The notes: generated by a model not told the origin, from the letters alone. 64,000 bases of DNA from Intestinibacter bartlettii (GCF_018917435.1 NZ_JAHLOQ010000001.1:124001-188000), one strand, 5' to 3'; positions 1-8,800 are shown, numbered from the stretch's first letter. A program made the numbers and translations.

Positions 1-1231
1 AGTCGATAAACCTCATATATACTCTAATAAAAATAATATTTGTTGTCAGTGATATTCCTTGGCAAATAATAATTATTGCTATTGTAAGTCTTGATATAAA
101 AGTAATTCCATTATTCAATACTTCAACTGCATAAATTTGATTAAAAAATCCCAACACAATGGATTTTGAAATATAATCAGGATAAGGCATTTTTAGTTTG
201 ATTAAAATAACTTCATATAAACTGCCTAATATACTTATTATATTTGAGCTTCTAATTATTATATCTATGAGTAAGAACATAATTAGTAAAATTGGTATTA
301 TATTTGAAGCTATATTAATAGTTTCATTAAAACAATTCAAAATATTTTTAAATAAATTTTTCTTTTCTCTATTTTCTAAATACAGTAAAATAGACATTTT
401 TAATTTATTTTTCTTATATGATTTCTCTTTAAATTTGTTCTTTACAAAAAAAGTCTTTTCACTATTTTTTATTGGATATATTCTGCATAAAATTAGGCTA
501 GTAACTAAGAATACAAATAAGTAAGATATTATGAGAAGTATAAAATTAATTTTTAATCTACTTGCTATATACGTTGCTATTGAGATATGTAAAACTGGAT
601 AATTTAATATGTCCAAAAGAGCTTCATTTTTTCTAAGTTTTCCTTCCTTATATAATTTATAAACCACATAGAAACCTACAAACCCGTCAACAAAGAAAAA
701 TAAAGCAAATATAAGTATATTTTTTCCGCTCGTCCTAAAAAATTTTTTAGTAAATCGTCCAAAACAACAATCTAAGATATATAATAATCCGTAATCAAGT
801 AATAATGGTAAAAATATAGAACTTATAGGTAAAAATATCATGATTTTAAATATGCTCTCTTTCATTATTTGTATTAAATTATCATCTTTAAAAAAGATAA
901 ATTCATTTTTAGTTGTTAAAATGATTAATATCAAAAGGGATACAAATTTTAACACAATATCTATTTTATCAAATATACTTTTTTCTTTTTTTCCTATTTC
1001 CTTTATACATAGAAGTGATATAAAAACAATCATACAAACATATACGAATTGTTCATACTTTAAATAGACTAAGTCTGTAATAAAAAATATAGGAAAAACT
1101 ACTTGTCTATTTATGATCAAAGGTAGGAAAAATACACATACTCCTATGCCTGAAAATATTATTAATTTTACTAGTTCAGAAAAATCATCTCCTCTTATAT
1201 CATTAGTCTTTTTAGATTTTATATCATCCAT
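1..1231 (-). CDS. YjiH-family polytopic membrane protein (3' end beyond window)
   Basis: An open frame runs without a stop from an ATG at 1231 to the window edge, giving about 410 residues of a protein whose C-terminus is missing. A GAGGTGA ribosome binding site lies 4-5 bases before the ATG. The product is very hydrophobic, with roughly eight or more membrane segments after a short charged N-terminus (MDDIKSKKTNDIRG). The order of motifs fits the YjiH/nucleoside-recognition (Gate) family: a GLLYILDC helix, a Phe-Arg-Thr-Ser-Gly stretch (FFRTSGKNI), a VYKLYKEGKLRKNEALLDI segment and a late LGFFNQIYAVEVL segment. The substrate of this family is not established. It is divergent from the glycosyltransferase at 1414. 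Family call by remembered motif pattern; function unknown. Confidence 0.7.
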   Translation of the reverse strand, partial: MDDIKSKKTNDIRGDDFSELVKLIIFSGIGVCVFFLPLIINRQVVFPIFFITDLVYLKYEQFVYVCMIVFISLLCIKEIGKKEKSIFDKIDIVLKFVSLLILIILTTKNEFIFFKDDNLIQIMKESIFKIMIFLPISSIFLPLLLDYGLLYILDCCFGRFTKKFFRTSGKNILIFALFFFVDGFVGFYVVYKLYKEGKLRKNEALLDILNYPVLHISIATYIASRLKINFILLIISYLFVFLVTSLILCRIYPIKNSEKTFFVKNKFKEKSYKKNKLKMSILLYLENREKKNLFKNILNCFNETINIASNIIPILLIMFLLIDIIIRSSNIISILGSLYEVILIKLKMPYPDYISKSIVLGFFNQIYAVEVLNNGITFISRLTIAIIIICQGISLTTNIIFIRVYMRFID

Positions 1232-1347
1232 AAAATCACCTCTATATCTAATTTGATTTTTCTCACTTTATTCCTTTAATTTAAATACGTAAATTTACTT
1301 CTTTTAGTAAACCTATTACAAATTTTAGTAAATACTTTGTATAAAAT

Positions 1348-1376
1348 TTGATTTAAATTTGATATAACTGTATAAT
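1348..1376 (+). promoter_or_regulatory. Candidate sigma-A promoter for the glycosyltransferase
   Basis: TTGATT (1348-1353) and TATAAT (1371-1376) are separated by 17 bases, close to the sigma-A consensus. The -10 box ends about 37 bases before the TTG start codon at 1414. It lies in the divergent gap between the YjiH-like gene and the glycosyltransferase. Confidence 0.55.
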
Positions 1377-1413
1377 ACTATAAATAGTATTATTTTTAAT
1401 TGGAGGTGATATT

Positions 1414-2526
1414 TTGAGTAATATTAATAAAACTATATTAATATTAACTGCTCAATTTGGTGCTGGCCATGTAAGTGCAGCAAATGCTATTAAAGAGTAT
1501 ATCCTAGAAAAAAATCCAAATTTCAATATTGTAATTCAAAATTTTATAGACGCCAGTATACCACGCATAAATAACCCAATGGTTAAAATGTACGAAAGAA
1601 ATACTAAATATGTTCCAGAACTTTATAATTATTACTATTATGCTAAGAAAAATTTTAATTCAAAGTTTGATATAACTTATAAGATATATACTCCCAAACT
1701 AACAGAATATATCTTAGAAATAAAACCAGATTTGATAATATCTACTTTTCCATCAGCTGCTGGATGTGTCCATGATTTTAATTCAAAAAAAGAAAACACA
1801 CCTATTCCATGTATTACAGTCATTACTGATGTTGTAGACAGCTTAGAATGGATTTTCCCAAATACTGATATGTATTTTGTTCCTACATATGAAATTAAGC
1901 ATAGATATGTTCAAAAAGGATTAAATCCTGATATTTTTAGAGTTACTGGTGTTCCAACAGATAAGAAGTTCAATATAAAAGATAAAGTTTATTTCCAAAA
2001 TGGCAAATATAATGTACTACTTATGGGTGGTGGAAGAGGTTTATTCGATTTTGACGAAGATTTTATTAGATGGTTAGATTCATTTTGTGGAGATTATAAA
2101 GATAAACTTAATGTAACTATTGTAACTGGAAAAAACGAAAAGTTATTTAATAATTTAACAATAAAAAAACCTCTAACTAATATGAAAGTATTAGGTTTCG
2201 TAACTAATATGCCTGAATTGCTTAAAGATAATGACTTACTTGTAACTAAACCAGGAGGTGCTACTTTATTTGAGGCAATAAATGCTCAAATTCCTATTAT
2301 AATTAAAACCCCTAAAGTAGGTCAAGAAATTGAAAATTCGAAATTTATAATAGATAAAGGAATCGGAATTGTTTATAACAATGACGCTGAATTACAAGAA
2401 ATCTTTGATTTAATGGTAAATGGCGATTTAGATCATAGAATTAATTTTATGTTAGAAAATTTAGTCCATGTTAAGAAAAATATAAATCCCGAAAAAATTG
2501 GTGATTATGTAATGGAACTTTTATAA
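1414..2526 (+). CDS. MGDG synthase-type diacylglycerol glycosyltransferase
   Basis: The 370-residue product belongs to the GT28 MGDG-synthase/UgtP group, peripheral membrane enzymes that move a sugar from a UDP-sugar to diacylglycerol to make glycolipids and lipoteichoic acid anchors. The N-terminal domain starts with ILTAQFGAGHVSAANAI (residues 10-26), the family's glycine/His loop. The C-terminal domain carries LLMGGGRG and the nucleotide-sugar motif TKPGGATLFEA, followed by IPIIIKTPKVGQE. The start is TTG: GGAGGTGAT sits five to six bases upstream and no ATG is suitably placed. It seems to be a single-gene unit with its own promoter and a shared terminator at 2669-2691. The sugar used and the number of sugars added cannot be read from the sequence. 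Confidence 0.88.
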   Translation: MSNINKTILILTAQFGAGHVSAANAIKEYILEKNPNFNIVIQNFIDASIPRINNPMVKMYERNTKYVPELYNYYYYAKKNFNSKFDITYKIYTPKLTEYILEIKPDLIISTFPSAAGCVHDFNSKKENTPIPCITVITDVVDSLEWIFPNTDMYFVPTYEIKHRYVQKGLNPDIFRVTGVPTDKKFNIKDKVYFQNGKYNVLLMGGGRGLFDFDEDFIRWLDSFCGDYKDKLNVTIVTGKNEKLFNNLTIKKPLTNMKVLGFVTNMPELLKDNDLLVTKPGGATLFEAINAQIPIIIKTPKVGQEIENSKFIIDKGIGIVYNNDAELQEIFDLMVNGDLDHRINFMLENLVHVKKNINPEKIGDYVMELL

Positions 2527-2532
2527 AATTAA

Positions 2533-2627
2533 CTTCGTTCATGGCGCCAACGAATCAAAGATTCCGTTGCTTAAAATTTGCTTCACTCATAGCGCCAACG
2601 AATCGAATACTTCGTTGCTTAGATTTT
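2533..2627. repeat. Two tandem copies of a 48-bp hairpin-forming repeat
   Basis: The unit starting at 2533 (CTTCGTTCATGGCGCCAACG) recurs at 2581 (CTTCACTCATAGCGCCAACG), a period of 48 bases. Each copy contains a small inverted repeat with CAACGAA and a (C)CGTTG or TTCGTTG arm; in copy 2 the arms are a perfect 7-bp pair. The GC content is well above the surroundings. The repeats lie between the glycosyltransferase stop and its terminator. They do not look like CRISPR (no spacers). Confidence 0.75.
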
Positions 2628-2668
2628 ATTATCGTATAGGCAACTTGATATTTTGGCAAAAATAAAGG

Positions 2669-2691
2669 GGTTGTTAAACAACCTCTTTTTT
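2669..2691. terminator. Intrinsic terminator between convergent genes
   Basis: GGTTG and CAACC arms flank a TTAAA loop, followed by a T-rich run to 2691. It serves the plus-strand glycosyltransferase. On the minus strand the A/T flanks (CCTTTATTTTT) could let it work for read-through in the other direction. Confidence 0.7.
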
Positions 2692-2693
2692 AT

Positions 2694-3359
2694 TTATCTA
2701 TATTGTTCTAAGTTAATAACTTTTCCTAAGTCTACTTTTTCTTTTACAAGTTTTTTATTCTTATATTTTATGTATTTTACTTTACTTCTTATTATATTTA
2801 ATTGATACAACTCAACTAAAGCAAAAATTATAATTGCTAAAATTTCATAACTTACCATATAACTTAAATTTTCAATATTCTTAATATTTATATAGTAAAT
2901 AGCTATTAAATCACAGCATAACAATTCTAATATAATTATTATTGATAATTTTTTTAAATTTAAACTTACTTTGCTTTTTTTACCTATTTTATATACACCC
3001 ATTTTGCTCTCACCTAACATCATAAGTATATCTTGAAAAGCAATTTTACATATACTAAGATCCATAGCTTCTAGTGTTAAGATTGCAATAGATATAAATA
3101 AAACAAAACTTAAATTAAATTGAATTAGAGTATCATTTTTCATATTATTTGTTATTAAAAAATAAATATTAAAAATTATAAAAAATGCTGTAAATGTATA
3201 ATTTATTCTATTTTCTCTTTTCTTAATATAAAAAGTATATAAAAATCCAATCGTTAAAATTATCCACGGGATACTTTTATATTGATTATAAAAAACTCCG
3301 ATTGCAATTATAGGTAAAATACAATAAATCAAGCTTTCTTGTACTAATTTACGTTTCAT
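2694..3359 (-). CDS. Uncharacterised membrane protein, 221 aa
   Basis: I do not recognise this family. The product has about six hydrophobic stretches: around residues 8-24, 30-45, 55-70, 82-100, 136-155 and 165-185. A conserved-looking loop between segments 4 and 5 contains DLSICKIAFQDILMMLG followed by basic residues. The C-terminus is hydrophilic and lysine-rich (KVKYIKYKNKKLVKEKVD) and probably cytoplasmic. There is no enzyme motif and no signal for a transporter family. An AGGGGAGCC ribosome binding site precedes the ATG at 3359. It stands alone between a convergent glycosyltransferase and a 400-base gene-free stretch. Codon use is as AT-rich as its neighbours. It is very likely a real gene, of unknown function. 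Confidence 0.6.
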   Translation of the reverse strand: MKRKLVQESLIYCILPIIAIGVFYNQYKSIPWIILTIGFLYTFYIKKRENRINYTFTAFFIIFNIYFLITNNMKNDTLIQFNLSFVLFISIAILTLEAMDLSICKIAFQDILMMLGESKMGVYKIGKKSKVSLNLKKLSIIIILELLCCDLIAIYYINIKNIENLSYMVSYEILAIIIFALVELYQLNIIRSKVKYIKYKNKKLVKEKVDLGKVINLEQYR

Positions 3360-3762
3360 AAAATCGGCTCCCCTCTTTTTACTTTTATAATTGTTAGACG
3401 ATAACTATCAATACATAAATTATAAATGTATAAAATGTTATCTTATCTACTACATCAAGTTCTAAAAAAATAGTATATTTTTTACACCAATTATTTAAAA
3501 TATAATACTACTCGCTTCGCCAAGTATCAAAAATATTATTCAACAAATAAATGAATAAAAGTTATCTTCTATTCAATAAATATTTTTTATATTTATATAT
3601 TCTATTTTTAGAATTATAATTCCTCTAAATTGTATTTAATTTTTATATTTAACATAATTTAAATAAGGAAAAAATTATTTTTAATTTCTAAAAGATACTT
3701 TTTTGTTATTTTATTAAATATATAATTAGTAACAAATATTTTCATATTAAGGAGGGAGTCTT
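3360..3762. other. Gene-free AT-rich stretch (403 bp)
   Basis: No coding frame of note is seen. A GC-richer island at 3507-3530 (TACTCGCTTCGCCAAGT) resembles one at 8469-8485. The stretch must hold the diverging promoters of the two flanking membrane protein genes, but high AT content makes individual boxes ambiguous. Confidence 0.5.
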
Positions 3763-4143
3763 ATGATTAGAATATTAGGTAATATAAGTGGAATTATATG
3801 CACTATTATATTATTTATTAATTTTATATTATACCTTCTAAAAGATATATACTTTAAAACAAATATATTAAATATAAAAAAAGCCATAAATTCAATCTTG
3901 CCTATTTTTTCAAAATACCATATATATCTTATGATTATCTGTTTTATATCTTGTTTAATTCATATATCTTGCTTTTTTACAAATATAAATTATATTACTT
4001 TAGATGTTTTTCTTCTTATTTTTTTACTTCTTATAATTACATTTGATTTTCATATATTCTCTAAAGCTACATACTATCATTTGAAAAAACTTGCATCCTA
4101 CCTAATAATAATTCTCATACTATTTCATATACTAATATATTAA
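3763..4143 (+). CDS. Small 4-TM membrane protein, possibly haem-binding
   Basis: This 126-residue protein has four hydrophobic helices (about residues 7-27, 52-72, 77-97 and 106-125). Histidines are placed in pairs within or at the ends of helices 2 and 4: H53 and H67 (13 residues apart) and H106 and H122 (15 apart), with H97 at the end of helix 3. That spacing resembles the bis-histidine haem sites of small b-type cytochromes and ferric-reductase-like domains, but overall similarity to a named family is not evident to me. GGAGGGAG lies just before the ATG. It stands as a single gene between a gene-free stretch and a bidirectional terminator shared with glnA. The haem assignment is inference only. 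Confidence 0.55.
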   Translation: MIRILGNISGIICTIILFINFILYLLKDIYFKTNILNIKKAINSILPIFSKYHIYLMIICFISCLIHISCFFTNINYITLDVFLLIFLLLIITFDFHIFSKATYYHLKKLASYLIIILILFHILIY

Positions 4144-4186
4144 TTTATTTTCGTTAAAATTTTTTATAATATAAGATATATAAATA

Positions 4187-4232
4187 AAAAACTGTTACAA
4201 ATAGGTAATACTCCTATCATGTAACAGTTTTT
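4187..4232. terminator. Bidirectional terminator, small membrane gene and glnA
   Basis: AAAAACTGTTACA pairs with TGTAACAGTTTTT around an inner ATAGG/CCTAT stem, with A and T runs on both sides. It can stop transcription from both the plus-strand gene ending at 4143 and glnA ending at 4239. Confidence 0.85.
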
Positions 4233-4238
4233 TTATTA

Positions 4239-6137
4239 TTAATAAATATTTTTTTTATAATCTGAATATAAAGTTCTTATTTCTTTCATATATTTGCTAA
4301 GTTCTAATTGTAAGTCCGAAACTTTTTCATAATCTTTAGCATCTATAGCATCGTTTATTCTTGTAAATAATGATTTTCTAGTTAAAGTATCTTTCATTAT
4401 ATTAAATTTTATATCTGAAATTTTATTCCAATTAACTTCATCTAAAGCATCCATATTTTCTTTATTGTGTAATTTTACATAACCTCTTAATACTTCTATA
4501 TCATCATGTATTATTCTATGTCTTAATTCTTTTTTCCACTTATCAAGTGATCCATATTTAAATGAATCGATTATGCTATCTGTAAATACATTGCCATCTT
4601 TTAAACATTCTAATTTTTCTTTATATTTATCAAGATTTAGCATATTTTCATATACTGTAGCTGGTGGCATACCAAATCTTTCATTTCTTTCTTCATCATT
4701 ATAATAATCAAATACATTGTTTTCATCTCTGTATTTTCTATCTTTTTCTAGGTATAGACCTTCTTCCCCGATATCTTTAGATAATTCTTTTTCTAAAGCT
4801 TTAGTATCTAGTCCGCTTTTTGCTGCAAATTTTATACCGTCTAGCATAGCTTGATAACAAGCTGCCATAACTAAGTATGTATTTGAAAGTGGGTTTGGAG
4901 ATCTAAGTTCAAATCTAAGTGATTTAGGTTTTTTAGCATCTCTTATAAGCCCTACAAGTACAGATCTATTTCTTGATGGAGTTTCATAAGTGTGTCCTAA
5001 TGAAGTAACTATACAAACTGGAGCTTCAAATCCTGGTACAAGTCTTTCAAATCCATCAATACTATTAGTTACTATTGGATTTATAACTTCATAATTGTGT
5101 AATAGACCCATTAAAGCACCATAACCAGCTTCACTTAAGTAGTCTTTAGTCATATCTTTTGGTGCAAATAAATTTTTAAATGTACCATCTTTAAGTATTA
5201 AACTTACCCCAAAATGAGTGTGTCCACCACTTCCTGCAACACCTTGAATTGGTTTTGCTTTAAATGTAACCTCTAAACCATTTATTGAGAATATATCTTC
5301 TACTACTTCTCTTACTGCCATTTCATTGTCAGCAGCTTGAATTGGATTATCAAATTTCCAAGATATTTCAAGTTGTTCCATAGCATGTTTAGTTTTACCA
5401 TCTCTAGTTATAGAACTAGCGATTCCACCAACTTCTTTATGTGCCATTTCTGGACATATTCCCATTTTTTCTAATTTTTCTAATGATTGTTCTAGACAAG
5501 TTCTTATTATTCCGTGAGTTCTTTTCCAGTATTGTTCTTTTAAACTTTGTGAAACAGATAATTGCTCTAAATCTGCCTTATCTTCTGGAGTATTTACCCA
5601 AAATTCTAATTCAGTAGCAGATGTTAAAACTATATCTTCTATATCATTTACACTGTCAATACCTATACTGTTTATGATTTTAGGATATTCAGCAAATATT
5701 TCTATTAATGATTTTTTAAAGTTTGATTGTGCTTTTCTAAGTATCCCTCTAGACCCTACTCTTTTATTGTCATGTATTAAAAGTGCTGGTATTTTAAGTG
5801 TACCTACAGGAAGTCCTGTTTTAGGATCTATGTTTTCTAGATTATAATCAACATACCATTTACAATCTTGGTCTGGCATCAAATCTACTTTTGCATTATT
5901 TAAAGTAGCTATATTATGAAGTTCAACACTTGATCCATCTGTTTGTATTGCAGATTTTAAAAAATCATCTACATCATCTAATAATAAACTTACAGGAATC
6001 TTTTCATCTGTTGCATTTCCTCCAAGGTCCACACCCATAAGAGATACAAATTTGATATTTTCATTTTCTAATAATATTTGCTTTAATTCTTCATTACTCA
6101 CTTTTCTTTTGTCTATCACATGAATTTGTTCTTTCAT
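4239..6137 (-). CDS. glnA: Glutamine synthetase, long form (632 aa)
   Basis: It makes glutamine from glutamate, ammonia and ATP. Core GS motifs are clear: SATELEFW (residues 173-180, metal-binding glutamates), GSGGHTHF (302-309), RLVPGFEAP (365-373), an NRSV arginine loop (390-393) and RSPNPLSNTYLVMAA (412-426). These follow the GSI-type order, but the protein is about 190 residues longer than classical 440-residue GSI. The extra part is mostly a charged, probably helical C-terminal extension from about residue 450 to 632, plus small N-terminal insertions. The adenylylation motif of enterobacterial GS is not seen. GGAGGATT precedes the ATG. It is a single gene; no glnR lies beside it. Long clostridial glutamine synthetases of this form are known, so I regard this as a real variant and not a fusion error. 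Confidence 0.9.
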   Translation of the reverse strand: MKEQIHVIDKRKVSNEELKQILLENENIKFVSLMGVDLGGNATDEKIPVSLLLDDVDDFLKSAIQTDGSSVELHNIATLNNAKVDLMPDQDCKWYVDYNLENIDPKTGLPVGTLKIPALLIHDNKRVGSRGILRKAQSNFKKSLIEIFAEYPKIINSIGIDSVNDIEDIVLTSATELEFWVNTPEDKADLEQLSVSQSLKEQYWKRTHGIIRTCLEQSLEKLEKMGICPEMAHKEVGGIASSITRDGKTKHAMEQLEISWKFDNPIQAADNEMAVREVVEDIFSINGLEVTFKAKPIQGVAGSGGHTHFGVSLILKDGTFKNLFAPKDMTKDYLSEAGYGALMGLLHNYEVINPIVTNSIDGFERLVPGFEAPVCIVTSLGHTYETPSRNRSVLVGLIRDAKKPKSLRFELRSPNPLSNTYLVMAACYQAMLDGIKFAAKSGLDTKALEKELSKDIGEEGLYLEKDRKYRDENNVFDYYNDEERNERFGMPPATVYENMLNLDKYKEKLECLKDGNVFTDSIIDSFKYGSLDKWKKELRHRIIHDDIEVLRGYVKLHNKENMDALDEVNWNKISDIKFNIMKDTLTRKSLFTRINDAIDAKDYEKVSDLQLELSKYMKEIRTLYSDYKKNIY

Positions 6138-6475
6138 AAAAAAAATAATCCTCCTATAATCCCCAAATAAATCCGTATTTTCTTCTTTTTTTTATATATT
6201 TTATTCGTATTTAGTATTTTACTTATTATATAAAATTTCACAAAATTGTGCAACAGATTTTATTTATTTTATAATTATTTTATTATGATGACAAAAATTA
6301 ATTTTATCATATATTAATACTAAAAGCATATTTTTTATTAATTTAATGCTATAATTAAATATATATAAAATCCAATTTTGATAATACTAAATTTATTTAC
6401 TCAAAATATGAAATTTTTGAAATATGCGACAGAAATATATTATACAACTATACAGATTTTAGGAGAGAAATTATT
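6138..6475. other. Divergent gap between glnA and the exonuclease gene (338 bp)
   Basis: Strongly AT-rich and noncoding. An inverted repeat CACAA-AA-TTGTG lies at 6239-6250, about 100 bases upstream of glnA, and could be an operator, but it matches no regulator consensus that I can name. An AGGAGAG ribosome binding site for the plus-strand gene closes the gap. Confidence 0.4.
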
Positions 6476-7243
6476 ATGAATTATATAATTTTTGATTTAG
6501 AATTTAACCAGGGTTTTGATAGGGTTAATAATAAAACGGTTTCAAATGCCAAATGTCCATTTGAAATAATACAAATTGGTGCTATTAAATTAGACTCTAA
6601 TTTAAATATACTAGATACTTTTGCAAGTTATATAAAGTCTGAAATATATAAAGATATACATCCTTTTGTAAAAAAAATGACAGGTATTACAAATAGTGAT
6701 CTTAAAAATGCGCCTTCTTTCAAAGATGTATATAGAGACTTTTTACAATTTATAGGGTCAGAAAATGCCATATTCGGTACTTGGGGAACAAACGATTTAA
6801 AAGAACTTCATAGAAATATACTTTTTTATAATTTATCTTTAGAAAATATTCCAACAATGTATATAAATATCCAACAACATGCTTCAAGTTTTTTTAATAA
6901 TCCTGTAGGCAAATGTATTGGGCTACAAAATGCTATTTCTATATTAGATTTAGAACAAGATAAACAGTATCACAATGCGCTAAATGATGCATATTATACA
7001 GCACTCGTTTTTCAAAAAATAAATAATAAAAATATTAAAGCTGAAACTTATACTTATAATCTTTCTAAAAAAGAAAAACAAAAGCAAAAACTAAAAATCG
7101 ATTATGATAAGTTATTTGCTGAATTTAAAACTATGTTAAAAAGAGATCTTACCAAAGAAGAAAAAAAAGTAATTAATATGGCCTATAATATGGGGAGAAA
7201 AAATAAATTTCTACTTAACACAAAAAATAATAAAAGCAATTAA
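6476..7243 (+). CDS. DEDDh 3'-5' exonuclease, KapD/ERI-1-like
   Basis: The N-terminal 190 residues form a DnaQ-like exonuclease domain. Visible catalytic positions are D7 and E9 in IIFDLEFNQG, an Asp in the FGTWGTNDLKEL block, and the His and Asp of YHNALNDAYYTA, which together make the DEDDh set. This group includes Bacillus KapD and eukaryotic ERI-1 and acts on short RNA or DNA 3' ends. After about residue 195 there is a lysine-rich C-terminal tail (KKEKQKQKLKIDYDKLF...) that could bind nucleic acid. AGGAGAG lies before the ATG. It is a lone gene with its own strong terminator. Its biological substrate is not known from the sequence. Confidence 0.82.
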   Translation: MNYIIFDLEFNQGFDRVNNKTVSNAKCPFEIIQIGAIKLDSNLNILDTFASYIKSEIYKDIHPFVKKMTGITNSDLKNAPSFKDVYRDFLQFIGSENAIFGTWGTNDLKELHRNILFYNLSLENIPTMYINIQQHASSFFNNPVGKCIGLQNAISILDLEQDKQYHNALNDAYYTALVFQKINNKNIKAETYTYNLSKKEKQKQKLKIDYDKLFAEFKTMLKRDLTKEEKKVINMAYNMGRKNKFLLNTKNNKSN

Positions 7244-7258
7244 TAAATTTAAATATGC

Positions 7259-7323
7259 AATAAGTAAAAAGAAGCTATTGCATTAGTAAGTATTCCTAAT
7301 ACAACAGCTTCTTTTTACTTATT
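7259..7323. terminator. Strong bidirectional terminator
   Basis: AATAAGTAAAAAGAAGCT (7259-7276) pairs with AGCTTCTTTTTACTTATT at the far side (to 7323), with an interior ATTG.ATTAG/CTAAT.CAA stem. It lies between the convergent exonuclease and exoA genes and has suitable T runs for both strands. Confidence 0.85.
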
Positions 7324-7329
7324 ATAATA

Positions 7330-8091
7330 TTATTTTAAATTATCAACTACTAATTCTATTGGACAATGGTCTGAACCTAATATCTCGGTATGTATATCTG
7401 CACTTACTAAGTTATTTTCTAAATCTTTTGATGTACAGAAATAATCTATTCTCCATCCTGCATTTTTTTCTCTAGCTTTAAATCTATAAGACCACCATGA
7501 ATATACTTGTTCTTTGTTTGGATTAAAATATCTGTATGTATCTATAAATCCACTATCTAATAGCTCAGTAAATTTATTTCTTTCTTCATCTGTAAATCCT
7601 GCATTTTTTCTATTTGTTTTTGGATTTTTTAAATCTATTTCTTTGTGAGCAACATTTAAATCTCCACAAAGTACTACTCCTTTTTTTGAATTTAAATCAA
7701 GTAAATATTTTCTAAAATCATCTTCCCACTTCATTCTGTAATCTAATCTTTTTAATTCACTTTGAGAGTTAGGTGTATATACTGTTACAAAATAGAAATT
7801 TTCGAACTCTAAAGTTATTACCCTTCCTTCTTTATCATGTTCTTCTATTTGTATACCATAATTTACAGATATGGGCTCTTGTTTTGTAAATATAGCAGTA
7901 CCTGAATATCCTTTTTTCTCTGCATAATTCCAATATTGATGATATCCTGGTAAATCCAATTCTATTTGTCCTTCTTGCAGTTTAGTTTCTTGCAAACAAA
8001 ATATATCTGCATCTACTTCATTAAAAAAGTCTAAGAAGCCTTTTGTTACACAAGCTCTTATTCCATTAACATTCCATGATATAAATTTCAT
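7330..8091 (-). CDS. exoA: Exodeoxyribonuclease III / AP endonuclease ExoA
   Basis: A 253-residue EEP-superfamily nuclease that cuts DNA 5' of abasic sites in base excision repair. Motifs are complete: N7 in ISWNVNGIRA, the metal-binding E35 in CLQETKLQ, GYSGTAIFTK, the Tyr in VTVYTPNSQ, GDLNVAHKEIDL with catalytic Asp and Asn, the WRIDYF strand and the final SDHCPIEL Asp-His pair. Length is the family norm. The ATG follows AAGGAGATAAC. It has no co-directional neighbours within 700 bases, so it is probably a single-gene unit ending at the shared terminator at 7259-7323. Confidence 0.95.
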   Translation of the reverse strand: MKFISWNVNGIRACVTKGFLDFFNEVDADIFCLQETKLQEGQIELDLPGYHQYWNYAEKKGYSGTAIFTKQEPISVNYGIQIEEHDKEGRVITLEFENFYFVTVYTPNSQSELKRLDYRMKWEDDFRKYLLDLNSKKGVVLCGDLNVAHKEIDLKNPKTNRKNAGFTDEERNKFTELLDSGFIDTYRYFNPNKEQVYSWWSYRFKAREKNAGWRIDYFCTSKDLENNLVSADIHTEILGSDHCPIELVVDNLK

Positions 8092-8800
8092 AGTTATCTC
8101 CTTTTTTCTTGTTATTTTACTTATTTAATAATTTATTCTTCTTTATTATATCTATATTAATCATTTTTAACTATATATTTTGATATAAATTTCTTAATAT
8201 ATTTTTAGCATAATTTTAAACATTTCAAACTTTAATTTTTATAAATAATTATTTTTATATATATACTATTTCTACAAATTATATATTTTTATTTGTTTTT
8301 TATATAAATATATATTTGAATTTATTTTTACTTTTAATTTAAAGTTATATACTTTTTTTATTTAGTAAAGAAATCTTATCCTAAATATTTTTAAAAATGT
8401 AGATTTCTTTTAAACTCATTAACAGCGATTATATTGATTATATTTATCAACAATCTAAAAGGGTATCGTACTTACTTTGCCAAGTGATAAAACTAATTAT
8501 AGTTTCCTATACGTTATAAATAATAATATATATTTATATAAAAATATATATTATTATTATAAAATTTTACGTTATATCTTCTTAAATTAAATATTTTTAG
8601 AATTTTATTAATTTTATTTATATTTAATAAATTATTATATTATAATCTCCTCTTTGTAAGCATTTATATTTTTTTGTAATTTAATGCGATTTTTACTTTA
8701 TTCAAAACCATGATTTTTATTCCAAATTATGCTAATATATTAATAGATTAACATATATAAATCTAATTATATTTTTTAATATACAAGGGGGTATTCTCTT
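8092..8800. other. Longest gene-free stretch (709 bp)
   Basis: No open frame or RNA gene is supported. It is nearly pure A/T apart from one island at 8459-8490 containing TACTTACTTTGCCAAGT, similar to 3509-3525. A near-perfect palindrome of TAATAATATATATTT and AAATATATATTATTA lies at 8521-8556; it lacks a GC core, so it is a poor terminator candidate. The 3' end must carry the aminotransferase promoter and its AAGGGGG ribosome binding site. Confidence 0.5.

Noticed and set aside
198-1067. Plus-strand open frames at 198-524 and 840-1067
   Set aside because: They lie antisense inside the YjiH-like frame, which has a good ribosome binding site and family motifs; the plus-strand products are low-complexity and have no ribosome binding site.
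2533-2627. Two hairpin repeats as a CRISPR remnant
   Set aside because: Units are directly adjacent with no spacers, there are only two, and no cas genes are in the window.
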